From the NCBI RefSeq assembly GCF_020131355.1, contig NZ_JAHLEL010000057.1:109065-173064 (forward strand): a stretch of DNA of 64,000 nucleotides. The letters are read 5' to 3'. Source of the DNA: Pseudonocardia sp. ICBG1293. Lineage in GTDB: Bacteria > Actinomycetota > Actinomycetes > Mycobacteriales > Pseudonocardiaceae. Made by a program: the position numbers and the translations under genes. Positions 18,152 to 26,300 of the stretch are shown piece by piece; the first letter of the stretch is position 1, and the number at the start of each line of letters is the position of its first letter. The notes below the pieces were generated by a model that saw only the letters and a list, made by a program, of their open reading frames with translations, was not told the origin of the DNA and did not search any database.

Positions 18152-18493
18152 ATGAGCAGCCCCGCAGAGCGCTCGGCCGGCACGATCTACCAGCAGGTCC
18201 AGGCGAGTCCCGAGTTCCGGGCGTACCGCAGCCGTCTCCGGCGCTACGTGTTCCCGATGACCGCGATCTTCCTCGCCTGGTACCTCGCGTACGTCGGTCT
18301 CGCCAGCTACGCCCCCGAGTTCATGTCCATCCGGGTCGTCGGGACGATCACTGTCGGGCTCCTCGTGGGTCTCGGCCAGTTCGTCTCCACCTTCCTGATC
18401 ACGACCCTGTACGTCCGGTTCGCCGAGCGGGAGATCGACGGCCCGACCGCCGAGCTGCGCGCCCGGGTCGAGCAGGCGGAGGTGCGCGCATGA
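18152..18493 (+). CDS. DUF485 membrane protein
   Basis: 113 residues, two helices: FPMTAIFLAWYLAYVGLASY and GTITVGLLVGLGQFVSTFLI, then TLYVRFAEREID. This is the small partner protein always found before ActP/MctC-type acetate symporters; its exact job is unknown. AAAGGAA lies about 11 bases before the ATG. It overlaps the symporter start by ATGA. The 216 bp upstream contain GATACT (18042-18047) as a possible -10, so this pair may have its own promoter besides read-through from the kinase operon. Confidence 0.9.
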   Translation: MSSPAERSAGTIYQQVQASPEFRAYRSRLRRYVFPMTAIFLAWYLAYVGLASYAPEFMSIRVVGTITVGLLVGLGQFVSTFLITTLYVRFAEREIDGPTAELRARVEQAEVRA

Positions 18494-20469
18494 CCACGTC
18501 AGTCCTGGCCCAGGCCGAGTCGGTCGGCTCGGTGACCGCGAACCTCGGGTTCTTCCTGCTGTTCGTGATCGTGACCCTGATGATCGTGCTGCGGGTCAGC
18601 CGTACCAACGCCACCCGTGCCGACTACTACACCGGTGGGCACGCGTTCACCGGTCCGCAGAACGGCACCGCGATCGCCGGTGACTTCCTGTCTGCGGCCT
18701 CGTTCCTCGGCATCGCGGGTGCCATCGCGCTCTACGGCTACGACGGCTTCCTCTACTCCATCGGCTTCCTCGTCGGCTGGCTGATGGCGCTGCTGCTGGT
18801 CGCCGAGCTGCTGCGCAACACCGGCCGGTTCACGATGGGCGACGTCCTGGCGTTCCGGATGCGCCAGCGCCCGGTCCGTGCGGCCGCCGCGACCTCGACG
18901 CTGGTCGTCTCGCTGTTCTACCTGATCGCGCAGATGGCCGGTGCCGGCGGACTGATCTCGCTGCTGCTGCAGATCCCCAAGACCGACACGCTGTCGCAGG
19001 CGCTCGTGATCGTCGTCGTCGGCGGCCTGATGGTCGTCTACGTGCTGTTCGGCGGCATGAAGGGCACCACCTGGGTGCAGATCATCAAGGCCGGCCTGTT
19101 GCTCACCGGTGCCGCCGTGCTGACCACCTGGGTGCTCGGCCGCTACGGCTTCAACCTGTCCGCGGTGCTGCAGCAGGCCACCGAGAACTCCGAGCGCGGC
19201 GAGGCCATCCTCAACCCGGGGCTCCAGTACACGAACAAGATCGACTTCATCTCGCTGGGGCTGGCCCTGGTGCTCGGCACGGCAGGTCTGCCGCACATCC
19301 TGATGCGCTTCTACACGGTGCCCTCCGCCAAGGAGGCCCGGCGCTCGGTGGTCTGGGCGATCTGGCTGATCGGCATCTTCTACCTGTTCACGCTGGTGCT
19401 CGGCTACGGTGCGACGGCGCTGCTGCCGCCGGGGACGATCACCCGCGCGAACCAGAACGACGCCGCGCCGCTGCTGGCCTACGCGCTCGGCGGCGAGATC
19501 ATGCTCGGCCTGATCTCGGCGGTGGCGTTCGCGACGATCCTGGCGGTCGTCGCGGGCCTGACGATCACCGCGTCCGCCTCGTTCGCCCACGACGTGTACG
19601 CGAACGTGCTCCGCCGCGGCAACGCCTCCCCGGACTCCGAGGTGCGTGTCGCCCGCACGACGGCGCTGGTCATCGGCCTGGTCGCGATCGGTGGCGGGAT
19701 CGTCGCCAACGGCCAGAACGTGGCCTTCCTGGTGGCGCTGGCGTTCGCCGTCGCCGCGTCGGCGAACCTGCCGACGATCCTGTTCTCGCTGTTCTGGAAG
19801 CGGTTCAACACGACCGGCGCGCTGTGCAGCATCTACGGCGGCGTGCTGGTCTGCGTGGGCCTCATCGTGGTCTCCCCGGCGGTGTCCGGGTCCCCGACCT
19901 CGATGGTGCCGGGCGCGGACTTCGCGTTCTTCCCGCTGTCCAACCCCGGCCTCGTCTCGATCCCGGTGTCGTTCGCGCTGGGCATCATCGGCACCTTCCT
20001 CGGCGGCCGCGAGCGGTTCAACGCCGCCCGCTACGCCGAGATGGAGGTCCGCTCGCTCACCGGCGCCGGTGCGGTGCGTGCGACCACGGCACCGAAGCAG
20101 GCCCCGAGGCCGACCGCGGTTCCGGCCGAGGACCTCATCGGGACCCCCCGTCGCGAAGCCGAGGGCTCCGGGCGGCACCGACCGCAGCCGCGCCCGGCGC
20201 CCCGGCCGACCCCGGGGCAGCAGCGCCCGCAGACCAGCCGCCAGGCCGGCGAGCTGTTCGGGAACACCGGGCTGACCGGCACCCAGCCCGCCGTCGGCGC
20301 CGACGGGCGTCCGGACCGGTTCGGGACGGGCCACCGCCCGGCCCCGCAGGGCACCGGCGGGTACCGGCCCGCACGGGCCACCGGCGGGTACCGGGCCGTC
20401 GCGCCGCCACTGGACCCGAACGAGGTGACCATCCCGCACGGGTCGCTCTACCGCGACGACGGTCGCTGA
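18490..20469 (+). CDS. Cation:acetate symporter, MctC/ActP family
   Basis: 659 residues. The transporter core carries GDFLSAASFLGIAGAIALYGYDG and LGTAGLPHILMRFYTVPSAKEAR, diagnostic of sodium-coupled acetate/pyruvate/propionate uptake in the cytoplasmic membrane. The last ~150 residues are an added cytoplasmic tail, Pro/Arg/Gly-rich with repeated TGGYR motifs, absent from typical ActP. Translation is coupled to DUF485. Together with the kinase/regulator pair upstream this forms a carboxylate uptake locus; substrate specificity is by homology only. Confidence 0.9.
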   Translation: MTTSVLAQAESVGSVTANLGFFLLFVIVTLMIVLRVSRTNATRADYYTGGHAFTGPQNGTAIAGDFLSAASFLGIAGAIALYGYDGFLYSIGFLVGWLMALLLVAELLRNTGRFTMGDVLAFRMRQRPVRAAAATSTLVVSLFYLIAQMAGAGGLISLLLQIPKTDTLSQALVIVVVGGLMVVYVLFGGMKGTTWVQIIKAGLLLTGAAVLTTWVLGRYGFNLSAVLQQATENSERGEAILNPGLQYTNKIDFISLGLALVLGTAGLPHILMRFYTVPSAKEARRSVVWAIWLIGIFYLFTLVLGYGATALLPPGTITRANQNDAAPLLAYALGGEIMLGLISAVAFATILAVVAGLTITASASFAHDVYANVLRRGNASPDSEVRVARTTALVIGLVAIGGGIVANGQNVAFLVALAFAVAASANLPTILFSLFWKRFNTTGALCSIYGGVLVCVGLIVVSPAVSGSPTSMVPGADFAFFPLSNPGLVSIPVSFALGIIGTFLGGRERFNAARYAEMEVRSLTGAGAVRATTAPKQAPRPTAVPAEDLIGTPRREAEGSGRHRPQPRPAPRPTPGQQRPQTSRQAGELFGNTGLTGTQPAVGADGRPDRFGTGHRPAPQGTGGYRPARATGGYRAVAPPLDPNEVTIPHGSLYRDDGR

Positions 20470-20470
20470 C

Positions 20471-20490
20471 GCCCGCCGCTCACGGCGGGC
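20471..20490 (+). terminator. Hairpin terminator after the symporter
   Basis: GCCCGCCG, a CTCA loop, and CGGCGGGC form a perfect 8-bp stem immediately after the TGA stop. It separates the symporter operon from the rhodanese gene. Confidence 0.65.
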
Positions 20491-20518
20491 TGACGGGGTG
20501 GCGTGGCAGGATGGCGCC

Positions 20519-20848
20519 ATGTCCGACCCGGTTCCCGCCGTGAGCGTGTCCGACCTTCCCGCCGACGCCCCGATGCTCGACGTCCGCGAGCTCGACGAGT
20601 GGACGGCCGGTCACGCCCCGCACGCCCGCCACCTGCCGATGTCGGAGCTGGCGGGCCGGATGGGCGAGGTCCCCACCGAGGATCCGCTCTACGTCGTCTG
20701 CCGGTCCGGCGGCCGGTCGGCCCGGGTCGTCGCCTACCTGGCCCAGCAGGGCTACCCGGCGGTGAACGTCGAGGGTGGCATGCAGGACTGGGCCGCCCAG
20801 GGCCGCACGGTCGTGACCGACGACGGCAGCGCCCCCCGGATCGCCTGA
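20519..20848 (+). CDS. Single-domain rhodanese
   Basis: 109 residues. The active-site loop CRSGGRS places Cys61 as the persulfide-carrying residue; LDVRELDEWTAGHAPHARHLPM is the usual entry motif. Expected to move sulfane sulfur in the cytoplasm, but the acceptor is unknown. CAGGAT at 20507-20512, six bases before the ATG, could be the -10 of a leaderless transcript. The DUF4328 gene follows after 3 bp, so the two are probably cotranscribed. Confidence 0.88.
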   Translation: MSDPVPAVSVSDLPADAPMLDVRELDEWTAGHAPHARHLPMSELAGRMGEVPTEDPLYVVCRSGGRSARVVAYLAQQGYPAVNVEGGMQDWAAQGRTVVTDDGSAPRIA

Positions 20849-20851
20849 CCC

Positions 20852-21874
20852 GTGTCCGCGCCGGCTCCCGGGCGGCCGGGCCCGCCCTGCCCGCGCTGTG
20901 GCCGGACGGCGCCCCCCGGTGGGGGTGCGTTCTGCCCGTGGTGCGGCCGCTACCTGGCCGCTCTGGACTGGGTGGCGACGACGCCCGGCGGACCCGCTCC
21001 CGAGCCCGCCACCCGGCGCCGCCGCTACGCCGGGCCGCCGCGCTACCGCTCCGTCCCGCGCTGGGGCCTCCCGGTCGGGCCGTGGCGGATCGCGCCCGTC
21101 CCCGGTGCGGGCCCGCTGCGCCCGGTCGACCGGGCCCGCGCGCTCGCCGCCCAGCTCGTGCCCGTGCTGTGGGTGGTCGTCGTCGTGTCCGGGGTCGCCG
21201 CCGTCGCCGAGGTGTGGCGGTACGTGCTGCTGTTGTTCAGCCGGTCCGACGCGCTGTCCCCGGCGGCCGTCGGTGTCTCCGACGCGCTGGTGTGGTTCGG
21301 CGGCTGGTCCTCGGTGGTCGCGACGATCGCGGCCGGGGTGCTGACGGTCTCGTGGAGCCTGTGGACCTACCGGGCGGCCGCGGACCGCGCGGGGAACCGC
21401 CCCTGGCGGAGCCGTCGATGGGTCGTCGCGGGCTGGGTGGTGCCCGGCTGGAACCTCGTCGCGCCCGGCTCGCTGCTGGCGGAGACCGAGCACGCCGCGC
21501 TCGAACTGCCACCGGACCGCAGGCCGTCGCCGTCGCGGGAGCTGCTGGTCTGGTGGGTGCTGTGGGCGGCGTGCGTGGTGCTGGGCGCGGTCGTCCTGGT
21601 CTGGCGGTTCCGCACCGGCACACAGGCGCTGGCCGACGGGGTCGTCCTGCACGCCTGGGCCGACGTGCTCGCCGCTGTGACGGCGTGGCGCACGATCCGG
21701 GTCGTGCGCCTGCTCACCGCTCTGCTGACCGAGCGGGCGCAGGGTCCCCGGCAGCTGCTGGTGTCGACGACAGCGGCGGACGCGGGGCGGGCGGTCCCGG
21801 TGGTGCCGTCGGCCCCGCAGGCAGCGCCGACGGCAGTACCGGCCCCGGCCACGGCGGGGAACCCGGCGGACTGA
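20852..21874 (+). CDS. DUF4328 membrane protein with zinc ribbon
   Basis: 340 residues. A short N-terminal zinc-ribbon-like pair (CPRCG and CPWCG) is followed by about six membrane helices of the DUF4328 type (YVLLLFSRSD, WSLWTYRAAA, WVVPGWNLVAPGSLLAETEHAA). The Ala/Pro-rich tail is likely disordered. GTG start 3 bp after the rhodanese stop. The last 160 bp overlap, in antisense, the tail of the roadblock-like gene on the other strand; both tails are low complexity. Function unknown. Confidence 0.75.
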   Translation: MSAPAPGRPGPPCPRCGRTAPPGGGAFCPWCGRYLAALDWVATTPGGPAPEPATRRRRYAGPPRYRSVPRWGLPVGPWRIAPVPGAGPLRPVDRARALAAQLVPVLWVVVVVSGVAAVAEVWRYVLLLFSRSDALSPAAVGVSDALVWFGGWSSVVATIAAGVLTVSWSLWTYRAAADRAGNRPWRSRRWVVAGWVVPGWNLVAPGSLLAETEHAALELPPDRRPSPSRELLVWWVLWAACVVLGAVVLVWRFRTGTQALADGVVLHAWADVLAAVTAWRTIRVVRLLTALLTERAQGPRQLLVSTTAADAGRAVPVVPSAPQAAPTAVPAPATAGNPAD

Positions 21875-22619
21875 CGCCGGGCGCACCCGGGGTCCGGGAG
21901 GCGTCCCGGTGGGGCACCGGTGGGGACACTCCCGCGGCGACGGGAGACGGTCCGCCCGGTGCCCTCGGCACGGCCCGGGCGGGATGTGCGGTCGGCCGGG
22001 CCCCGGGCTCCGGGACCTCGCCGTGGCCACCCGACCCCCACGGTGCGCGCGCCGTCGTGGGTGCGGGGACACCGGGTGCGGGGACACCGGGTGCGGGCGC
22101 ACCGGGTGGCGCGGACGTGGGACCGGGATCGGGCGGTGGGGTGGCCCAGCCCGTCGAGCCGGGGCGGACCGCCGTCGACGGTCCTGCGGTCAGCGCGGCG
22201 TCGGAGACGTCCTGCAGCAGCTTGCGGACCCGCCGGACCGCCCGGTCGGGGCCGCGCACCACCACCGAGAGGGCGAGCCTCCCGCCGTGCGGGTCGGCGA
22301 CGGTGCGCAGTACGTGGCGGTCCGGGCCGGCCTCCAGGACGATGCCGACCCGCCCGCCCGCGTTCGGGGCGAGGGCCAGCGCGATCCGGACGAGCTCGGC
22401 GTGCGCCGCGCCGCGGACCTCGTCGCGGTGGTCGTGGGCGGCGGGGACCCCCCGGGCCGTCCGCCCGACCGCGGTGTCGGGCCCACAGACGTCGAGGACC
22501 ATCCCGCTGTCCACGTCGAGCAGGGCGGCCGAGCGGATCCGCGGGTCGAAGAACAGCGGGCCCAGCACCGCGGCGAGCCCGTCGGTGCGCACGGCGACGG
22601 CGTGCCGGTGACGTCCCAT
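21714..22619 (-). CDS. Roadblock/LC7-like protein with disordered tail
   Basis: 301 residues. The first ~130 fit the roadblock fold: strand SAALLDVDSGMVLDVCG, a helix around HAELVRIALALA, then strands VGIVLEAG, HVLRTVADPHGGRLALSVVV. The remaining ~165 are Pro/Gly/Ala-rich with APGVPAPGVPAP repeats. Roadblock proteins usually bind small GTPases (as in Streptomyces conservons), but no GTPase is in the window. It follows the 142-residue roadblock gene by 23 bp on the same strand and is probably cotranscribed. Its 3' end overlaps the convergent DUF4328 gene by 161 bp, so the exact C-terminus is uncertain. Confidence 0.6.
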   Translation of the reverse strand: MGRHRHAVAVRTDGLAAVLGPLFFDPRIRSAALLDVDSGMVLDVCGPDTAVGRTARGVPAAHDHRDEVRGAAHAELVRIALALAPNAGGRVGIVLEAGPDRHVLRTVADPHGGRLALSVVVRGPDRAVRRVRKLLQDVSDAALTAGPSTAVRPGSTGWATPPPDPGPTSAPPGAPAPGVPAPGVPAPTTARAPWGSGGHGEVPEPGARPTAHPARAVPRAPGGPSPVAAGVSPPVPHRDASRTPGAPGVSPPGSPPWPGPVLPSALPAGPTAPPGPPAPRPPLSSTPAAAGDPAPARSAER

Positions 22620-22642
22620 CGTCGTGGGGGGTCCCGCGGGCG

Positions 22643-23071
22643 TCAGCGCTGCTGGGCGGGGAAGAAGGCCTGGCCCTGCTGCGGTGCACCCGCCTGCGGG
22701 GAGGTCATCGCGAACTGCTGCTCGATGACGCGCAGGTCGCGGCGGGCCATCGCGAGGTTGGCCTGGGCGCGGTTCAGCACGAGGTAGAAGAACAGCTGCT
22801 CGTCGGTGCCGCGGATGATCCGGATCAGGTGGTACTGGGTGTCCAGGGTGATCAGGATGTCCTCGATGGTCTCGCGCAGTCCCAGCTTCTGCATGACCTC
22901 GAGCTTGGTCCGGACGACGTCGGAGTTGCCGGGCGCCGCGACGTCGAGGTCGAACTCGGGGCTGCCCCCGCGCGAGCCCAGGGTCATCCCGCTGTCGAAG
23001 TCGACGATCGCGACCGCGAACGCGCCCTTGATGTTGGCGGCCATGTCCAGGGAACGATCGATGTTGTTCAT
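22643..23071 (-). CDS. Roadblock/LC7 domain protein
   Basis: 142 residues, the best conserved of the three roadblock-like genes: helix NNIDRSLDMAANIKGA, strand AVAIVDFDSGMTLGS, the long helix VVRTKLEVMQKLGLRETIEDILI, then strands YHLIRIIRG and QLFFYLVLNRAQANLAMARRDL. A Gln/Ala-rich tail follows. It likely acts as a dimeric scaffold or GTPase regulator; partner unknown. ATG at 23071 was preferred over 23098 because the family begins at MNNID. A promoter at 23186-23213 would give a 5' leader of about 110 nt. Confidence 0.82.
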   Translation of the reverse strand: MNNIDRSLDMAANIKGAFAVAIVDFDSGMTLGSRGGSPEFDLDVAAPGNSDVVRTKLEVMQKLGLRETIEDILITLDTQYHLIRIIRGTDEQLFFYLVLNRAQANLAMARRDLRVIEQQFAMTSPQAGAPQQGQAFFPAQQR

Positions 23072-23185
23072 CTCAGGAGCCTTCCGCGCGGCAACCACCG
23101 CGACGATGTCGGGGAGCCCGCGCCGCGACCACGTTCCGCATTCTGCGAGAAATGATCTCAGTTCGTTCCGGCGCCGGGGCGGACA

Positions 23186-23213
23186 ACGATAACGCGCAAT
23201 TCCGGAGCGTCAA
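23186..23213 (-). promoter_or_regulatory. Promoter of the 142-residue roadblock gene
   Basis: On the minus strand, TTGACG (-35), a 16-bp spacer and TATCGT (-10). This close match to the vegetative consensus stands out in a GC-rich context. The -35 overlaps the stop codon of the upstream roadblock-like gene. Confidence 0.55.
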
Positions 23214-23866
23214 CTCCCCAGTGCCGACGAGGTCCCCGAACGGCGCAGCGCGGCCAGGATCCGGGCCATGGTGCCCAGGTCGTCCGCCCACCGGCCGCCC
23301 CCGGGGACGGCCCGGGCGTGCTCGGCGTCACGGTCCGGCTCGGCCGGGGGCCCCGGTGGCTGTGCCGTCCCGGCGGGTCCGGGTGCCCGCCGCGGCAGCG
23401 GGACGGCCGGGGGCGGGGTGCGCTCGGCCTCGGGTACCGGTGACGGTCGCGGCACCGCGATCGGTGCCGGGCCGGCGTCCGTCAGTCGGACGGGTGCGAC
23501 CGGACGGTCCTGCTCCACCGGCCGGATCGTGTCCGGGGTCCTGACCTGGGAAACAGTCCGCTGTGTAGGGGTTCCGGCCGGTCGCAGCGCCCGCCGGGCC
23601 AGCGCGACCGGGCTGCCGGACCGGTCGAGGTGGGCGTAGGCGAGCAGGGGAGCCGCACCGTCGCGGGGCAGTGCCCGCAGCAGGTGGTGGCCCTCCCGGG
23701 TGGTGATCACCGCGTCCTCGAACACCGGCCCCGGCCCGCCGGGCACGACCTGGGCGGCGCCCCATCCGAGCACCGCGGCGAGGCCGGGGACGACGCGTCC
23801 GCCCGCGTCCGCGACCAGCTCGCCGGTGGCGGGATCGGCGACACAGGCGTAGCCCGTCCCCGGCAC
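23210..23866 (-). CDS. Roadblock-like protein, leader interrupted by TAG
   Basis: 218 residues from a GTG. The N-terminal ~110 residues resemble a roadblock fold (GYACVADPATGELVADAGG, then VFEDAVITTREGHHLLRAL, PLLAYAHLDRSGSPVALARRAL); the rest is Pro-rich, ending with a short amphipathic helix (DDLGTMARILAALRRS). Upstream in the same frame, MVESAVMES (ATG at 23923) is followed by TAG (23894-23896) and then SELLDTVLGV, which looks like the missing first helix. The GTG restart therefore loses that helix. It may be a recent nonsense mutation, a sequencing error, or a tolerated short form. Confidence 0.55.
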   Translation of the reverse strand: MPGTGYACVADPATGELVADAGGRVVPGLAAVLGWGAAQVVPGGPGPVFEDAVITTREGHHLLRALPRDGAAPLLAYAHLDRSGSPVALARRALRPAGTPTQRTVSQVRTPDTIRPVEQDRPVAPVRLTDAGPAPIAVPRPSPVPEAERTPPPAVPLPRRAPGPAGTAQPPGPPAEPDRDAEHARAVPGGGRWADDLGTMARILAALRRSGTSSALGS

Positions 23867-24050
23867 GCCGAGAACGGTGTCGAGCAGTTCCGACTACGAT
23901 TCCATCACCGCCGATTCCACCATGCCGGCCGATGCTCGTCGACGCCGGTTCCGCTCCTTTCCCGCGCGCTCTTGCGTGGCGTCATCGACAATTCGCTGAT
24001 GGCTCCCGGGAATAGGCCGTTCGGCTCTCGAATCGTTGCGGCATCCGGGT

Positions 24051-25286
24051 TCACCGGGAGACGGCTGCGGTCAGCCGGAGCTCCGACCAGCCGCGCATGA
24101 CGAACCGCGGGCGCCGGACCGGCTCGCCGTCGAGGGCGGCGTCGGGCAGGCGTTCGCGCAGCGCGCGCAGCACCTCGGCGATCTCCAGCCGGGCCAGCGG
24201 GGCGCCCAGGCAGTAGTGCACGCCGGCGCCGAAGCCCAGGTGGGGGTTGGGGGAGCGGCCGATGTCGAGGTGGTCGGCGTCCGCACCGAAGACGGCCGGG
24301 TCGCGGCCGGCCGCGCCGAGCAGCGTCGCGATCCGGCTGCCCGCGGGAACCGGGTGACCCGCCACCGTGGTGTCGACGACGGCGGTCCGTTCGAACAGCT
24401 GCAGCGGCGCGTCGAAGCGGATCAGCTCCTCGACGGCCGTTCCGACCAGCTCGGGGTCGTCGAGCAGCCGTCGCCACTGGTCCGGGTGCCGCAGCAGGGC
24501 GTGCACCCCGTTCCCGACGACGTTCACCGTCGCCTCGTGCCCGGCCATCAGGAGCAGCACCGCGGTGCCGACCAGCTCGTCCTCGTCGAGCCGGACCGAC
24601 GACGAGCCGGCGTCCCGGACGGCGAGCAGGTCGGTGATCAGGTCCGGCCCGGGTCCACCGGTCGCCGGGACGCCGCGGCCGGACCGGCGCTCGTCGACCA
24701 GCACCCGCAGCAGCGCCGTGAAGTCGGCCGACGCCTGCTCGGCCGCGCGTCGCCCCTCGTCGCCGGGGTCGGGCTCGTACATCCGGACGATCGCGTCCGA
24801 CCACTCCCGCAGCGGCGCCCGGCGGTCCTCCGGCACGCCGAGCAGGTCGGCGATCACGGCCACCGGCAGCGGCGCGGCGACCAGCTCCACGAGGTCGGCC
24901 GGGGCGCCGTCCCGGATGCGGTCCACCAGCCCGTCGACCAGCGCCCCGGCCCGCGCCCGCACCAGCGGGGCCAGCCGCTCGGTGTGCCCGCGGCCGAACG
25001 CCGAGGCCACCAGGCGTCGTAGCCGGGTGTGCGGCTCGCCCTCGCGTTCCAGCAGCGAGTTGCGGTGCAGCAGGTTGAACGCGGCCAGCTCGGCCGCGGG
25101 CTCGGCGTCGGACCAGATCCGTCCCAGCCCGCGGTCGCGCAGCACGGCCGAGCAGGCCGCGTGCGTCACCGCGACCGGGACGCCCAGACCGGGGTGGTCG
25201 TGGACCGGCCCGGCGGCGCGCAGGGCCGCGTAGGCGGGGTAGGGGTCGGCGAGAAAACCGGGGTCGGCCGGATCGAAGGCATGCAC
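24051..25286 (-). CDS. Cytochrome P450
   Basis: 411-residue soluble class I bacterial P450. Haem loop FGAGVHYCLG with Cys359; I-helix AGHEATVN; ExxR as EELIR; the PERF-like region is complete. N-terminus FDPADPGFLADPYPAYAALR is typical of actinobacterial biosynthetic P450s. It is upstream of and in line with the roadblock-like genes, an arrangement reminiscent of Streptomyces conservons, which often end in a P450. The ATG at 25286 lies only 21 bp from the divergent DUF5926 start, so the promoters must overlap. Substrate unknown. Confidence 0.9.
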   Translation of the reverse strand: MHAFDPADPGFLADPYPAYAALRAAGPVHDHPGLGVPVAVTHAACSAVLRDRGLGRIWSDAEPAAELAAFNLLHRNSLLEREGEPHTRLRRLVASAFGRGHTERLAPLVRARAGALVDGLVDRIRDGAPADLVELVAAPLPVAVIADLLGVPEDRRAPLREWSDAIVRMYEPDPGDEGRRAAEQASADFTALLRVLVDERRSGRGVPATGGPGPDLITDLLAVRDAGSSSVRLDEDELVGTAVLLLMAGHEATVNVVGNGVHALLRHPDQWRRLLDDPELVGTAVEELIRFDAPLQLFERTAVVDTTVAGHPVPAGSRIATLLGAAGRDPAVFGADADHLDIGRSPNPHLGFGAGVHYCLGAPLARLEIAEVLRALRERLPDAALDGEPVRRPRFVMRGWSELRLTAAVSR

Positions 25287-25307
25287 GACCCGCTACCTTG
25301 CCCGGCG

Positions 25308-26237
25308 ATGGGTAAGAAGACGCGCAACCGTGCCAGCACCGCCGAGGCGGGGGACAACCCGCGCCGGCCGTGTCCCTGCGGCTCCGGCAAGCGGTACAAG
25401 GCCTGCCACGGCGCCGGCGACGACGTGATCGTCATCCGGCCGTTCGAGGGTCTCGCGGCGGAGCCCGACCTGGTCGCCATGCGGGAGTTCCTCCCCTCGG
25501 CGACGGCGGCCCTCCCGGTCCGCTCCGGTGGTCCGGTGACCCTGGCCTCGGTGCTGCCGGGCGCGTCCGCCGCGATCGTGCGCGACAACGGCGAGGTCCT
25601 GCTCGGCATGCAGGTCCAGACCCGTTCCGGTGACCTGTCGGCCGACCTGGCCGGTGCGCTCGCCTGGGCGCGCTCGGCCGCGCCGGGGTCGTCGCTGCCG
25701 GTCGTCGGGGCGGGGCGGCACACCGGTGAGCGGCTGCAGGACGTGCTGGAGCCCGGCACCCCGCTGGAGCCGACGGTGCACGCCGACTTCGCCTGGTGGC
25801 TGCCGTCGGAGAGCCCGGACCCCGAGGCGCAGGCGATGCTGGAGCGCGCCAACTCGGTGATCATGCCGACCGAGGCGGTCACCGCCGACGGAGTGCGCGG
25901 CGCCTACTGGGTCGACACCGGGTCCAAGGCGCACGTGCGCTGGGTGCGGACCGAGGACGAGACGACGCTGATGGCGGCGCTGGCGCGGCTGTCCGGCGAG
26001 GGCGGGCTGGAGCTGGGCGAGGGTTCCCGCTACGCCGGGTCGTTCCGGGCGCACGGGCTGCTCGTGCCGGTCTGGGACGTCGACCGGGAGATGCACTCCT
26101 CGGAGTGGGCCGGCCCCGCCGCGGAGTTCGCGAAGCGGCTCGACGAGGCGGTGGCCGGGCTGGCCGCCACGCCGCTCACCGAGTCCGAGCACCGGGCGCG
26201 CGACGTGCTCGCGGGCAAGCAGATCACGCTGCGCTAG
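25308..26237 (+). CDS. DUF5926 protein with N-terminal SEC-C motif
   Basis: 309 residues. The N-terminal zinc motif CPCGSGKRYKACHG (about 25-38) is a SEC-C element, as found at the end of SecA. The rest, beginning VIVIRPFEGLAAEPDLVAMREF, is a conserved actinobacterial domain of unknown function. TACCTT at 25294-25299, eight bases before the ATG, suggests a leaderless transcript. Divergent from the P450 gene. Confidence 0.8.
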   Translation: MGKKTRNRASTAEAGDNPRRPCPCGSGKRYKACHGAGDDVIVIRPFEGLAAEPDLVAMREFLPSATAALPVRSGGPVTLASVLPGASAAIVRDNGEVLLGMQVQTRSGDLSADLAGALAWARSAAPGSSLPVVGAGRHTGERLQDVLEPGTPLEPTVHADFAWWLPSESPDPEAQAMLERANSVIMPTEAVTADGVRGAYWVDTGSKAHVRWVRTEDETTLMAALARLSGEGGLELGEGSRYAGSFRAHGLLVPVWDVDREMHSSEWAGPAAEFAKRLDEAVAGLAATPLTESEHRARDVLAGKQITLR

Positions 26238-26245
26238 ACGGGCGA

Positions 26246-26278
26246 GGGTCCCGGCACCCCCACGGGGCGCCGGGACCC
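26246..26278. terminator. Bidirectional terminator, DUF5926/ferritin
   Basis: Ten-base perfect arms GGGTCCCGGC and GCCGGGACCC, with CCCC/GGGG pairing again inside the loop. It lies in the 63-bp gap between convergent stop codons. Confidence 0.75.
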
Positions 26279-26300
26279 GGCCGGACCGACGAGGGACTCC

